DNA of 64,000 nt from Candidatus Uabimicrobium amorphum (GCF_009002475.1 NZ_AP019860.1:2108001-2172000); one strand, 5' to 3'; shown: positions 28,004 to 37,673, counted from the first letter of the stretch. Made by a program: numbers and translations. The notes: generated from the sequence alone by a model not told the origin.

Positions 28004-30027
28004 AAAAAACACGAAAACTATCTATAGATAACCACAATATTGAAAAATATTACATTCGCTGGATATACCTAAACATGATACTCACCCTTTCGTGTTTTGC
28101 TTTTGCTGTAGAAAGAACATACTTAATTGCACCACTCATTGTTTTAGTGACCATAGGTTTTCTCATCAATAAACCGATCTCCAACAAGTCGACCGACACC
28201 ATCGCCTCTTTTGTACTTTTGGCCATTTTCATATTGATTTACCTTACAACACGTGGTGACACACTCTTCTCCGCCGGGGGAATCTTGATTGGTTCTTATG
28301 TACTGTTTTTCTTCCGCGAAAAACAGCACCAAAAATCCGCGGTCAACTTATTGACAATACTGGGAATGATGTTGTTGTGCACTTCATTGTTAAACCGTTT
28401 TGCCTACTTATTCTTTTTTGTGGCCTTTGTTTTTTGTAGCACACGACTACTTCGCTATTTTATTTTATTCCAACACAAAAATGCATCGATGTACGTCATA
28501 CAACAACAAACAATTCCCTACAAAAACTCCTTTCGAAAGATCTGCATTAAATCTGCCATGGTGGCTGCCGGTGTACTTTTAGCAACCGTCATTTTTATTC
28601 TAGTCCCTCGCTCCCACAAATGGGAATTTGCCACATCAGGGCAGCTCAACATCGGAAAAACGGGTTTTAGCAGCAAAATAACCAGTGCGTCTGTACAAAA
28701 CATTCTTTCTGACCCCAATATATTTTTCATTGTACAAACAAAAAATACTTCGGACTATTTCAAAGGTGCTATTTACAACGAATATGACGGAACAAATTGG
28801 TCCGCCAATCTACCGACAAAACCTGTTCGTTTTCGCGGATACGCGGAGTTTAATCCTCCGATAAAGAATATCACTGCTGAGGTCTATAAATTCAATAATA
28901 ACCCAGGACAAACTATCTTCTATCGCAATACACCTTATGTTCTAAAAGCTAGTAATTTTCGGACACAGCTCGACATAGATGAAGTGGGAAATATAACCTC
29001 TACGCGCAAATTCAGAAAAAAATTCACCTACTTTATGCTCACAGGGCCTAAGGTAGCAAAAAAATGGGACAAAGCTTGGGTAGACAAGTATTTTTTACAG
29101 TTGCCTGAAATTTCCGATCGCGTCAAACAGCTCGCGGTTGATGTCACCAAAAACGCTTCGGGAAATCTCGAAAAAGTTATTGCCATAGAAGCACACTTAA
29201 AGAAAAACTATTACTACACCCTAAATATGAACCCAGGCAAAAACGAAGTAAGCGATTACTTCCTATTCAATGCCCAAAGCGGATACTGCATACATTTCGC
29301 CACATCCATGGTGGTTATGCTTCGCTCTCTAGGAATTCCCGCTAGATTGGTCGGTGGTTTTCGCTCAGAAAAATATGAAAAAGATCACGTTGTGGTCACC
29401 AATGAAGACGCACATGCTTGGGTAGAAGTTTTTCACAACAACGAGTGGAAATTTTTTGACCCAACACCACCCCAAGAAGATTATCTCATCGGACTCAGTT
29501 ATTGGAAGAAAATATACTACAAGTTATATGCATTTTGGACTCTAGATGTTTTAGGGTTTTCTTACTCACAGCAAAAAAGCGTATATGGCTATGTGAAAGC
29601 CTTTTTTAAATGGTTAAGACCACATTTGTGGATGGTACTCACGGCGTTAGTCCTCTTTTATATGTACAAAATTCTACAACGTAACCAAAAAAAACACATA
29701 GGTAAAACCACAAAGAATCATCCACAACAAATAGACAAGAGTCCCCACGCAATCGCCAACTCTTTTTATCAAAAAACGCTTTCGATCTTAGAGGGTATAC
29801 AGTGTTATAAATATGCGGAGGAAACCCCATTTGAATTTACCCAAAGAGTGCAAAGTGATTTTCCGCAAACCTACAAAACGGTAAAAAATATTAGTGATCT
29901 ATTTTGCGAAATTCGATTTGGTCATGCTCCGTACACTGCGGAAAGAAAACAAATCGTCGAAAATAATATTGCACAACTGCAACAAATTGTAGACAATCAA
30001 GTAGAAACACAAAAAAACGCGGTTTAG
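27997..30027 (+). CDS. TgpA-like transglutaminase membrane protein (DUF3488-transglutaminase-DUF4129)
   Basis: The protein has 676 residues. About six transmembrane helices occupy the first 210 residues. A periplasmic transglutaminase-like domain follows, with Cys in 'SGYCIHFATSMVVMLRSLGI' (about residue 430), His in 'EDAHAWVEVF' and Asp in 'WKFFDPTPP', a complete triad. One more helix ('MVLTALVLFYMYKIL', about 545-562) leads to a cytoplasmic DUF4129-like tail ('PFEFTQRVQSDFP'). This is the TgpA architecture known from Pseudomonas, where it is essential for growth and presumed to act on envelope peptides. It overlaps the DUF58 gene. Confidence 0.92.
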   Translation: MLKKTRKLSIDNHNIEKYYIRWIYLNMILTLSCFAFAVERTYLIAPLIVLVTIGFLINKPISNKSTDTIASFVLLAIFILIYLTTRGDTLFSAGGILIGSYVLFFFREKQHQKSAVNLLTILGMMLLCTSLLNRFAYLFFFVAFVFCSTRLLRYFILFQHKNASMYVIQQQTIPYKNSFRKICIKSAMVAAGVLLATVIFILVPRSHKWEFATSGQLNIGKTGFSSKITSASVQNILSDPNIFFIVQTKNTSDYFKGAIYNEYDGTNWSANLPTKPVRFRGYAEFNPPIKNITAEVYKFNNNPGQTIFYRNTPYVLKASNFRTQLDIDEVGNITSTRKFRKKFTYFMLTGPKVAKKWDKAWVDKYFLQLPEISDRVKQLAVDVTKNASGNLEKVIAIEAHLKKNYYYTLNMNPGKNEVSDYFLFNAQSGYCIHFATSMVVMLRSLGIPARLVGGFRSEKYEKDHVVVTNEDAHAWVEVFHNNEWKFFDPTPPQEDYLIGLSYWKKIYYKLYAFWTLDVLGFSYSQQKSVYGYVKAFFKWLRPHLWMVLTALVLFYMYKILQRNQKKHIGKTTKNHPQQIDKSPHAIANSFYQKTLSILEGIQCYKYAEETPFEFTQRVQSDFPQTYKTVKNISDLFCEIRFGHAPYTAERKQIVENNIAQLQQIVDNQVETQKNAV

Positions 30028-30043
30028 ACAAAAGGGGCTCTCA

Positions 30044-30724
30044 ATGACAAATTTTAAAAATCAAACCCTACAAGAAATTAAAGATAATTGCACATATGAA
30101 AACTGTGTTTTGCAGCTCTACAGTGACATCCAACAACTTCAAAACAGCAACTTTCACGATTGCCAGTTTAAAAATGAGGTCGTTTCGATATACGGTATCG
30201 CCAATTGTACTTTTCACAACTGCGAATTTGAAGAATTGAGCATTGCCAATAAAATTGAAACAACGCAAATCGTGGATTGCAAGATCGAGTATCTTAACTT
30301 AGAGGCGCTAAAAATTTCCGATAAAACGCTGGCGTTTATTCACCCGAACAATTCCATTGGTAAACTAAATTTACACTGGACAGATCTCAAAGAAATCCCC
30401 ACCGCTGTTCTAAAAATAAGAACTCTAGAAAGCCTATATTTGGGAAACAACTACATCACCGAAGTCCCGGAAAACATTGTGCAGTTATACCAATTGCACC
30501 TACTAGACCTTTCCGACAACGCCATTGAGAAATTGCCAACAAATCTATCGCAACTGCAAAGTTTAAAAGTGCTGGGGTTATCGGGGAATAAAATCACGCA
30601 AATACCCGGAATTCAAAATATGAAGCAACTTTCGGATTTAGTTTTGGACAAAGCAAACTTTTCCGCAGAACAGCAAAAGGTCATTTGTGAATATTTGCCG
30701 TCGTGCAGTGTTTACTTTGAATAG
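30044..30724 (+). CDS. Leucine-rich repeat protein with pentapeptide-like N-terminus
   Basis: The protein has 226 residues with no signal peptide. The ATG follows AGGGG and lies 16 bases behind the TgpA-like gene, so it probably belongs to that operon. The first 100 residues look like irregular pentapeptide/right-handed-helix repeats with regularly spaced Cys/Phe ('FHDCQFKNEV', 'CTFHNCEFEEL'). Residues 118-205 are clear LRRs ('LESLYLGNNYITEVPENI', 'LHLLDLSDNAIEKLPTNL', 'LKVLGLSGNKITQIPGI'). It is probably a cytoplasmic binding protein. Partner unknown. Confidence 0.85.
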   Translation: MTNFKNQTLQEIKDNCTYENCVLQLYSDIQQLQNSNFHDCQFKNEVVSIYGIANCTFHNCEFEELSIANKIETTQIVDCKIEYLNLEALKISDKTLAFIHPNNSIGKLNLHWTDLKEIPTAVLKIRTLESLYLGNNYITEVPENIVQLYQLHLLDLSDNAIEKLPTNLSQLQSLKVLGLSGNKITQIPGIQNMKQLSDLVLDKANFSAEQQKVICEYLPSCSVYFE

Positions 30725-30821
30725 TTCTAAAAAATTGGACAGGATTTACAGGATGGATGGGATAAAATAATCGGAAAATGACATCTTTATCTATTTTCCC
30801 TAAATAATAAAACTTACATAA

Positions 30822-30865
30822 ATATTCGTTCACGCTTGCGAAAATTTACAAACGTGAACGAATAT
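30822..30865. terminator. Bidirectional terminator hairpin between convergent genes
   Basis: A perfect 13-base stem (ATATTCGTTCACG at 30822-30834 with its complement at 30853-30865) and an 18-base loop are placed between the end of the LRR gene (30724) and the end of the minus-strand B3/B4 gene (30868). Confidence 0.65.
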
Positions 30866-30867
30866 AT

Positions 30868-31521
30868 CTAACAAATCACACCAGGTAAAACTTCGCCAAC
30901 ATTTTGCATAATACCGCGAAATTCTTCCAGCATTTGCGCTAAGATTCCATCGTCGGCAAAGGGATAGTAAATCACCATCGCTACATTCTGCGACTCGGGT
31001 GTTGTTTTTGTCGCGAGAGAGTCTTTCACCGGATTGACCATTGCCTGCTCTTTTCCATCGCGCATGCAAAAGCCGGTAATAAGGTCATGCAGTTTAATCT
31101 CCTGATCGGCGCTATTGAAAATATATCTTTCGTCCTCAGTACCTAGACGAAAAATATACTGTTCACTTGCCGCCAAATCTGTGTCCCACAAAGATATGGG
31201 AACTAAATATTTGAGAGACAAATAATTGATGGTATCCACGGCAATATTGATGCGCGGAAACTTGTCATTCAACGCCGCGCGGATCAGATATTCCGATGCG
31301 GGTTTACTTCTTCCCGTAGGACGATATACACCGCGGCGCAACATCTTGCGTACACTTTGCCGTACATGCTCTTCTTCTTCGCTGAGCGGTTCTTTGCGTT
31401 TTTGCAGTAAAATGGCAAGTTGCTTTTCCAATTCGTCGACACTTTGGTCGATTTTCACATTCTTCACCGCAACACCGCCGAGAAAAATGTCCTCTAGTTT
31501 TTTTTCTATGGATAAAGACAT
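30868..31521 (-). CDS. Free-standing B3/B4 (PheRS-beta-like) domain protein
   Basis: The protein has 217 residues. The stretch 'YRPTGRSKPASEYLIRAAL ... FPRINIAVDTINYLSLKYLVP' followed by 'SLWDTDLA' matches the B3/B4 domain found in the beta subunit of phenylalanyl-tRNA synthetase and as independent proteins (COG3382 type). In PheRS this domain edits Tyr-tRNA(Phe). Solo proteins may deacylate mischarged tRNAs or bind amino acids, but this is not settled. It is the last gene of a four-gene minus operon, with 11 bases between it and the lipoprotein gene. An N-terminal helical extension (1-60) is present. Confidence 0.82.
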   Translation of the reverse strand: MSLSIEKKLEDIFLGGVAVKNVKIDQSVDELEKQLAILLQKRKEPLSEEEEHVRQSVRKMLRRGVYRPTGRSKPASEYLIRAALNDKFPRINIAVDTINYLSLKYLVPISLWDTDLAASEQYIFRLGTEDERYIFNSADQEIKLHDLITGFCMRDGKEQAMVNPVKDSLATKTTPESQNVAMVIYYPFADDGILAQMLEEFRGIMQNVGEVLPGVIC

Positions 31522-31532
31522 GTGCTCTCCCG

Positions 31533-32477
31533 CTACTTCTTTTTTACTTCGTTTCTTCGCAGTCTTTTGATACGTGATATTTCATCTTCACAATCTTGCA
31601 GTTGGCTTTTGTACAAATACTCTTTGTAAGTTTCATACGCTTTTTCGTACATTTTGGAGGCATCTTTTAAACGATCCACGGGATCAGGTACCGTATTCGC
31701 GGTGTATTGCAAACTCACAGCATAGTTGTAAATATTTCGCGCGTGTACTTCGCTATCGGGATTTTCCTCTAAATAGATCTCGTGAAAAATGTTCATCGCT
31801 TCCTGCCAATTTCCTTGTTGCGCGAACTCTACACCTGTGTAAAAATCACCATGTCGTACTTTCTGTAAACGCACTTCTCCGTACGATTTTTGCGGAACCG
31901 TAGATTTTGCAAATTCGCGTACTATGTAGAACAGCATGCCATGAAGTACTTTCTCTTCCTCCATGAGTGGCGGCGGACTACCGACTCTCTCCTTTTTCAT
32001 TTCATTGTATGGCGTGTATTTTTTTGTCGCGAATAACTCTTCATCGACAAACACCTCAAATTTGACGTCGAGCTCCACGACGGTTGTTCGTATATAGCGC
32101 TTTGTTTTTTCATAATCCGCATCCATAAACTCATTCTTAAAAGGCTGCGTCTCGTCGGTACGCATCTCATTGATACGCGTTGTTCTGGTGACAGACTTTT
32201 CTTCAATGTCTTCGCCATCAAATCTTTCCTTACAGTTGATGCGAATTTCTGCGTCATGTCCGCTATCCACAATTTCAAACGCTTCGCCCATACGAATAGA
32301 AAGTTGTTCCTTGATATGAGGTGCATATTTCCCACTTTCGGACGTTACTTTTATTTTTTTATACGGAATTAAGTTAATTTCGGCAGGAACGTCAACTGCT
32401 GTGCGCACGCGAACTACCGACAAAGTACATGAGCACAACAAACAGCCTAAGATAGTGATTGAAATTAATTTATACAT
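31533..32477 (-). CDS. Lipoprotein with C-terminal TPR-like region
   Basis: The protein has 314 residues when started at the ATG at 32477, which has AAAGGGG upstream; the longer open frame would run into the next gene. The N-terminus 'LISITILGCLLCSC' is a lipoprotein signal with the acylated Cys near residue 17. The middle portion is beta-rich ('RVRTAVDVPAEINLIPYKKI', then repeated Arg/Thr/Glu strands), and the last 100 residues are helical, with a TPR-like unit ('FAQQGNWQEAMNIFHEIYLE'). The closest general resemblance is to planctomycete/Bacteroidota outer-membrane lipoproteins of unknown role. It is co-transcribed with the FMN reductase and RND genes. Confidence 0.75.
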   Translation of the reverse strand: MYKLISITILGCLLCSCTLSVVRVRTAVDVPAEINLIPYKKIKVTSESGKYAPHIKEQLSIRMGEAFEIVDSGHDAEIRINCKERFDGEDIEEKSVTRTTRINEMRTDETQPFKNEFMDADYEKTKRYIRTTVVELDVKFEVFVDEELFATKKYTPYNEMKKERVGSPPPLMEEEKVLHGMLFYIVREFAKSTVPQKSYGEVRLQKVRHGDFYTGVEFAQQGNWQEAMNIFHEIYLEENPDSEVHARNIYNYAVSLQYTANTVPDPVDRLKDASKMYEKAYETYKEYLYKSQLQDCEDEISRIKRLRRNEVKKK

Positions 32478-32487
32478 ATTTTCCCCT

Positions 32488-33108
32488 TTACTTGGCTCCC
32501 GGATTTTCGATAGAGCTTTCCCATAAGCGCAAAAATTCCATAGCTTGATTTGAGTGGTGTAAATACGAAAATTTTGCAATTTGTTGTCCGACATTGCGTA
32601 CTTGCTTTCGTAAATCTTCGTCCAACAAGTTCCCATTTTCATCAAATTGCTTCCAAGATTCCGAAATAGAGGCTTGTTGCGGAATTACCCATGAATGCAA
32701 CGTCCGCCCAACAACCCGTAAGCCGTTTAAAGCATTTATCGCCCCCATTTTTCCTCCTGCAACTCCCACAAGTCCCATCATCTTGCCTTCAAACTGACGA
32801 AAACCCATTAAGTCGAGAGCATTTTTCAACACTCCGCTGTAGCCACCATGGTACTCTGGAGTTCCAATAATGATGCCATGTGCTGCTTCTACTTTTTGTC
32901 TTAGTTTTTCAACATCGGCAGGGTAGTTTTCTTCGTTTTCGGCATTGCAGAAAACCAACTCATAACGTCCTAGTTCCACAAGCTCGACTTCTGCACCAAA
33001 TTCCTGTGCACCTTCTAAAGCAATTTTTACCGCCGCACTTGTATAACTATTGGCGCGCATACTGCCTGAAATACCAATGACTTTGATTTTTTCCTCGTTT
33101 GACTCCAT
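32488..33108 (-). CDS. NAD(P)H-dependent FMN reductase
   Basis: The protein has 206 residues. The ATG has AGGAG six bases upstream. The flavodoxin-like fold is clear: 'VIGISGSMRANSYT' (FMN phosphate loop), 'IIIGTPEYHGGYSGVLKNALDLM', and 'GLVGVAGGKMGAINALNGLR'. It belongs to the NADPH-dependent FMN reductase family (SsuE/ArsH/azoreductase-like group). These enzymes supply reduced flavin or reduce quinones, azo compounds or metals; the exact substrate is unknown. It is nine bases downstream of the RND-like exporter gene and ten bases upstream of the lipoprotein gene. Confidence 0.9.
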   Translation of the reverse strand: MESNEEKIKVIGISGSMRANSYTSAAVKIALEGAQEFGAEVELVELGRYELVFCNAENEENYPADVEKLRQKVEAAHGIIIGTPEYHGGYSGVLKNALDLMGFRQFEGKMMGLVGVAGGKMGAINALNGLRVVGRTLHSWVIPQQASISESWKQFDENGNLLDEDLRKQVRNVGQQIAKFSYLHHSNQAMEFLRLWESSIENPGAK

Positions 33109-33117
33109 GTAAAACTC

Positions 33118-35334
33118 CTATTTTTTGCACATAATGTGCATAAATGTTGGCAATGCGTAACAATCCCAAAACAAAGCAAGTAATATACCGGTTTGAAATA
33201 TAAAACCAAAACTATGATACACACGTAGTTGGCTCATAAAAAAAACGCTAAAACCGCCAATGAGTATCAATGAACTGGAAATAATGGCAGGTTTTACTTG
33301 CTGTAAAGTTTTCGCGACTCTATTATCGAAATTTTCTTCGTATTTGCAATAATAATTATAATGCACCATAAAATGAATGGTATCGTCAACCATAATGCCA
33401 ATAAGACCGGCCAATAGTACCACAGTGTATAAAGTGATCTCAAAACCACACAATACAAATACGGAAACAACTCCAAATAGAGACATCATATTGACAAAAA
33501 CAGCTAAAACGGTTAAACGCCAAGAGCGAATAATTACCCAAAACAAAATAGCGATGAATAAACTTCCCCACAAAATAGAAATATACTGGGTCTCGTAAAT
33601 ATTCGTTGCGGTATTTGCCAAAAGTAATGAGTAACCAGTACAATACATTTTCGCATTTAGTAACCGTGCATACTTATCCAGCGTTTTTTGCAAATTGCGC
33701 TCTAAAGCGAGAATTTTTAAAGGATCGTCGCTGCGCAACCGACAACCTATGCGCGTGTATTTGCCGTCTGTCGAAAAAAGTTGCTGCATCTGAGAGCGAT
33801 AATAACTGAGAATATCGTCCCCCTTCTTTTCACTAGCGTTTCCTTCAAAAAATAGCAAAAATGGCTTTACGAGCCACGAAATGGCAAAATCCGTTGTCTT
33901 TGCCACAACGCGAAAATTTTCCGCACGTGCGTCTTGATTGGTATCGTATTCAAACTTCCAGTTCAAGCTTGCCATCAATGTTGCCGGACTAATCGTTTCG
34001 GCAATCATCTCGTGGTTGTTCTCCTTCATTTCTCGTTCTAAGTTTTGCAAATGCAGATAGTTTTCGGCTTTGAGAAGTGTACCGTCATCTTTGAATTCGA
34101 TCATAATTTCTAAGGGATGCTGCGCCTTGAGTTTTTGCGAAATATAACGAAAATCGCGCACAACCTTGTGCTCTTCGGGTAAATAATCGATAAAGCTCGG
34201 TAAAACTTTTGGTGCCTTGCCCAGAAATATCCACGGCAAACTCAAAAATACCGCCGCTACCAGAATAATTTTCCGATTATTCTTCGCAACGAATGTTGTA
34301 GAGACCGATTCTTTCGCGGTACAAAAACATATATTGACCGCAAAAGAAGTCAACATCACCAGAGGGATTTCTATTCCTAGTAGCGATATAGGTTGAATAT
34401 TACTAAAGTATAGCGTAAAAAGTCCTACGACAGTGGTAATCGTCGACCAGAAACATGCGCGGCGTGTAATTTTTTGGCGCTGTGCTGTTGTATGATTCAT
34501 ATGAATCACAACAGGAACGGAAGTGATGAAAAAAAACAGCGGAACGATGTTGCTAAAAACGTGAAACCCACTACCGCTAAAATATACGAATAATACCCAC
34601 AGGCTACCCGTCACCAACAAAGACATAAAAAAACCAACGATGGCCAGTAAAGGTACTTTACAAATGATTAGCAAAGTCACGCTCAATAAAAAAGAAACGG
34701 AAAAGAGTATTTGTGCATCACGCATCGCAAGTTGTTTCATGACAATGTAAATAAGTGGAAAACCAGAAATACGTACTTGCGTGGGAACTTGCTGCTGTAA
34801 ATTTCCAATATATGCGGCAAAATCACGGCGTTCCTTTAATTGGGGTTTTAAAAGAAGCCAAATAAAGGTCGTTTTGCGATCGGGACTAATGAGTCCGGTG
34901 TAAAAAAAGGGATCGCTAAAAATACGTTGCCGAACCTTTGCGTCTATTTTATCAGGGCTGAGCAAGTTACCTGCTGGATAGGGTACATATTTGTCATCGA
35001 AAAATGGTATACTAATTTTTTTTACCGCAAAATCTTTAATATTGGTAATACTGACAACCATCTCAATGTTTTTATCTTTTGCAAAACGCTTCGTCAATTT
35101 GTCAACCATATTCACAGATATGTCGTTGAGGATATCTTTACCTTTTGCACTCACCGCTAAAACTAAAAACTCATCTGTGCCAAAAATATTGTGAAATTTT
35201 GAAAAATTACGATACACACGACTTTCTTTTACAAATAATTGTGAAATAGAACTGTCATGAGCAACTTTAGGTGTATACCACCACAAAATGACACAACATA
35301 TAGCTGCTGTTACGAGACAAAAAGTTTTTTTCAT
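33118..35334 (-). CDS. RND/MMPL superfamily exporter (hopanoid-transporter-like, two 5-6 TM bundles)
   Basis: The protein has 738 residues. The layout is N-terminal helix ('TFCLVTAAICCVILWWYTP'), a periplasmic loop of about 160 residues, a helix bundle at about 205-335 ('LFSVSFLLSVTLLIICKVPLLA'), a second large loop, and a second bundle at about 590-735 ('ISILWGSLFIAILFWVIIRS', 'LLAGLIGIMVDDTIHFMVHY'). The segment 'GIMVDDTIHFMVHY' is the sterol-sensing/MMPL signature, with acidic residues used for proton coupling. Family members export lipids or hydrophobic compounds by proton antiport. It is the first gene of an operon with the FMN reductase, lipoprotein and B3/B4 genes. No membrane fusion protein is present. 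Confidence 0.87.
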   Translation of the reverse strand: MKKTFCLVTAAICCVILWWYTPKVAHDSSISQLFVKESRVYRNFSKFHNIFGTDEFLVLAVSAKGKDILNDISVNMVDKLTKRFAKDKNIEMVVSITNIKDFAVKKISIPFFDDKYVPYPAGNLLSPDKIDAKVRQRIFSDPFFYTGLISPDRKTTFIWLLLKPQLKERRDFAAYIGNLQQQVPTQVRISGFPLIYIVMKQLAMRDAQILFSVSFLLSVTLLIICKVPLLAIVGFFMSLLVTGSLWVLFVYFSGSGFHVFSNIVPLFFFITSVPVVIHMNHTTAQRQKITRRACFWSTITTVVGLFTLYFSNIQPISLLGIEIPLVMLTSFAVNICFCTAKESVSTTFVAKNNRKIILVAAVFLSLPWIFLGKAPKVLPSFIDYLPEEHKVVRDFRYISQKLKAQHPLEIMIEFKDDGTLLKAENYLHLQNLEREMKENNHEMIAETISPATLMASLNWKFEYDTNQDARAENFRVVAKTTDFAISWLVKPFLLFFEGNASEKKGDDILSYYRSQMQQLFSTDGKYTRIGCRLRSDDPLKILALERNLQKTLDKYARLLNAKMYCTGYSLLLANTATNIYETQYISILWGSLFIAILFWVIIRSWRLTVLAVFVNMMSLFGVVSVFVLCGFEITLYTVVLLAGLIGIMVDDTIHFMVHYNYYCKYEENFDNRVAKTLQQVKPAIISSSLILIGGFSVFFMSQLRVYHSFGFIFQTGILLALFWDCYALPTFMHIMCKK

Positions 35335-35766
35335 ACAAAAATCTCACGAAAAATTAACAGAAATTTAACTTTTACTCTAAGAAAAAGTTAACTATAATTG
35401 ATGTTATTTTCAATACAAACCACTGTAAATATGGTGTATTCTCTGAAAACTACATAATAAAATGGTTTCCGAATTTGGCCGTAAGCATTTACTATATAAA
35501 AACTTACAAAACTGCGCTTAGCTGCAATTGTAACAAAAAGTAGTAAAAAACTACAGCACGTTATTTGGGTACGGTCACCATAAGCTTCACCATATTCCTA
35601 ACATCTAATATTCAATTTTGCAACTTATCCTTGGAAGTGTTCTAATGGATTCCATCTTTTACATCTTCACCACCCCTTTTCGCAAAAACTTTTTAAAAAT
35701 TCATTGTTCACTTTCTACAGTAAAGTCACAAAGGAAGACACAACCATAGATAGAAAGGGCTTCTTG
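35335..35766. other. Gene-less divergent intergenic region
   Basis: This is 432 bases between the divergent RND and Na/Pi cotransporter genes. It holds an inverted repeat (TTAACTTTT at 35365-35373 with AAAAGTTAA at 35383-35391) 30-50 bases before the RND start, a possible operator. It also holds a diverged copy of a dispersed repeat (35434-35496). No convincing small ORF or structured RNA was seen in the rest. Confidence 0.6.
35434..35496 (+). repeat. Dispersed intergenic repeat, copy 1
   Basis: About 62 bases align with 58718-58778 in the same orientation at roughly three quarters identity. Shared blocks include TTCTCTG, AACTACA, AAAATGG, AATTT and CCGTAAGCA. Both copies lie in intergenic DNA and have no coding signal. 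Two copies in one window suggest a genome-wide element. Confidence 0.6.
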
Positions 35767-37662
35767 ATGAAGTTCTACCCAAAAAATATTGTGCTTTTGA
35801 TCGCGATGTTCTTGCTAATGTGTAGCGTTGCTATAAATGCACAAAATGACGAAAACAATCAGGTTGACAATCAAGTAAAAAAAGAACAACCTAACGAACA
35901 AAACAATCCTGCCCCAAATGACAATGCTAAAGACAAAGGCAAAGACAAAGGAAAACCAATCGATTACTTTAAAATGGCCTACACAGCTTTGGGAGGGTTG
36001 GGAATTTTCTTCTTAGGAATGAAATTTCTGTCCGAGAGTCTGCAAGCGATGACGGGAGACTTAATCAAAAAACTGATTACTAAGGCCACTTCAAATAGAA
36101 TCATCGCCGTTCTTGTCGGCTTATCAGTGACAGCCTTAATTCAATCATCTTCCATATCCACAGTTATGGTCGTGGGTTTGGTCAATGCCCAACTCATGAA
36201 TTTAATGCAAGCGATCGGTGTTATTTTAGGTGCGAACATCGGTACAACAATCACGGGTTGGATTTTAGCCATCAAAATCGGAAAATACGGACTACTTCTC
36301 ATCGGACTGGGAATATTTCCGATGTTATTTATGAAAAGGTCTACGTTGGCAGCTATTGGCAAGGCCGTTGTGGCTCTAGGATTTATCTTTTTTGGTCTCC
36401 AGCTTATGAGTGGCGCGTTCAAACCACTTCGTTCTCATCAGGGTTTTATTAGCTTTTTAGAATACTTCGATGCACAAAGTATTATGAGTCTTTTTGGCTG
36501 TGTTGCTATTGGCTGCTGTATGACATTTATCATCCAAAGTAGTTCCGCAATGCTAGGTATTACTATGGTACTTGCAGGCAACGGTTCGTTGAGTTTTGCC
36601 ACCGCCGCAGCATTGGTACTTGGGGAAAACATCGGAACTACTATTACGGCACAATTAGCATGTATCGGAGGTAGCACGAATGCAAAAAGGGCGGCAGTCT
36701 CACATGCCTGCTTCAATTTGTTTGGCGTATTCGTTATGATATTGATTTTTCAGCCGTACATTGCTTTTATTGAGAACATTATCCCCGGTTTAGCAGATCA
36801 AATAAGTTCAGATGGTTCCAAGCAGTACATCGCTGCGCACATCGCTGCCAGTCACACAATATTTAATGTCTCCGCCACAATTTTGTTTCTTCCGTTTACT
36901 CAGTACCTTGCCAGGCTCGTTTGTTGGATCATTCCTGATAGCAAGACAAAAGAGGTGGCACAATTAAAATATCTTCAAGCAGGTGGTTACCAATCTTCGG
37001 GTGTTTCTTTAAAAATGGCCTCTCTTGAATTGGAAAATATGGCGCAAATTACCAAGCAATCCCTCAAACACACGCGAACATACCTTCTCGAAAAAGAAAA
37101 ACCCAGCAAAGAAGATTTTGACGAAGTAATGCATCTAGAGAAAATTACCGATAATGTTCAAGAAGAAATCACTTCGTTTGTATGCCGGGCAATGGAAGGA
37201 TCTCTCATTACACAACAGACAGAAGAAGCGTATACAATTATTCGCGCGGCAGATGAGCTAGAATCTATCGCAGACCAGGCAACTGCTTTGTGTATTTACC
37301 GTTGGCGTATTCACAAGAACAAACAAACATTTAGTGACTCGGCATGGCAACAACTTTCCGAATACTATGAGAGTACCTATACTCTCTTCAATAGTGTTGT
37401 GGAAAATATTCGTGATTTAGAAGGTAAAGTGGAACATTACGATCGCGAAGCTGCGAAGTTAAGTGCCACAGCAAATGAAATGCGTGATAAGCACGTAGAA
37501 CGCATGCGCGACGGAACTTGTAAACCTTTATCTGCTCTTACCTTTAGCGATATTTTTGTTTCACTGCGTCGCATTAAAAACCATACCATAAATTTTGTGG
37601 ATGCGGTCAATTTTCAAAACATGAAAATGCAAGAGCGCACAGAGACAGAAGGCCAAGACTAA
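35767..37662 (+). CDS. Na/Pi cotransporter family protein with PhoU-like C-terminus and signal peptide
   Basis: The protein has 631 residues. The ATG at 35767 has AAAGGG seven bases upstream, and the protein opens with a cleavable signal peptide ('NIVLLIAMFLLMCSVAINAQ') followed by an Asn/Gln/Lys-rich linker to about residue 65. Two inverted Na_Pi_cotrans repeats follow, with the signature QSSS motifs: 'LIQSSSISTVMVVGLVNA' and 'IIQSSSAMLGITMVLAGNG', each followed by GANIGTTIT or GENIGTTIT. The C-terminal 200 residues are PhoU-like helical repeats. It is probably a sodium-dependent phosphate transporter of the NptA/YjbB type, which often exports phosphate. The N-terminal signal and linker are not typical of the family. 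Confidence 0.92.
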   Translation: MKFYPKNIVLLIAMFLLMCSVAINAQNDENNQVDNQVKKEQPNEQNNPAPNDNAKDKGKDKGKPIDYFKMAYTALGGLGIFFLGMKFLSESLQAMTGDLIKKLITKATSNRIIAVLVGLSVTALIQSSSISTVMVVGLVNAQLMNLMQAIGVILGANIGTTITGWILAIKIGKYGLLLIGLGIFPMLFMKRSTLAAIGKAVVALGFIFFGLQLMSGAFKPLRSHQGFISFLEYFDAQSIMSLFGCVAIGCCMTFIIQSSSAMLGITMVLAGNGSLSFATAAALVLGENIGTTITAQLACIGGSTNAKRAAVSHACFNLFGVFVMILIFQPYIAFIENIIPGLADQISSDGSKQYIAAHIAASHTIFNVSATILFLPFTQYLARLVCWIIPDSKTKEVAQLKYLQAGGYQSSGVSLKMASLELENMAQITKQSLKHTRTYLLEKEKPSKEDFDEVMHLEKITDNVQEEITSFVCRAMEGSLITQQTEEAYTIIRAADELESIADQATALCIYRWRIHKNKQTFSDSAWQQLSEYYESTYTLFNSVVENIRDLEGKVEHYDREAAKLSATANEMRDKHVERMRDGTCKPLSALTFSDIFVSLRRIKNHTINFVDAVNFQNMKMQERTETEGQD

Positions 37663-37673
37663 AAATATTTTCC

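Noticed and set aside
30739-30754. ACAGGATTT/ACAGGATGG doubled motif
   Set aside because: It resembles an intergenic repeat known from many genomes, but at two short units it is too little to call an element here.
32478-32645. 56-residue N-terminal extension of the lipoprotein frame
   Set aside because: It would overlap the FMN reductase gene and hide a clear lipoprotein signal that has its own ribosome site.
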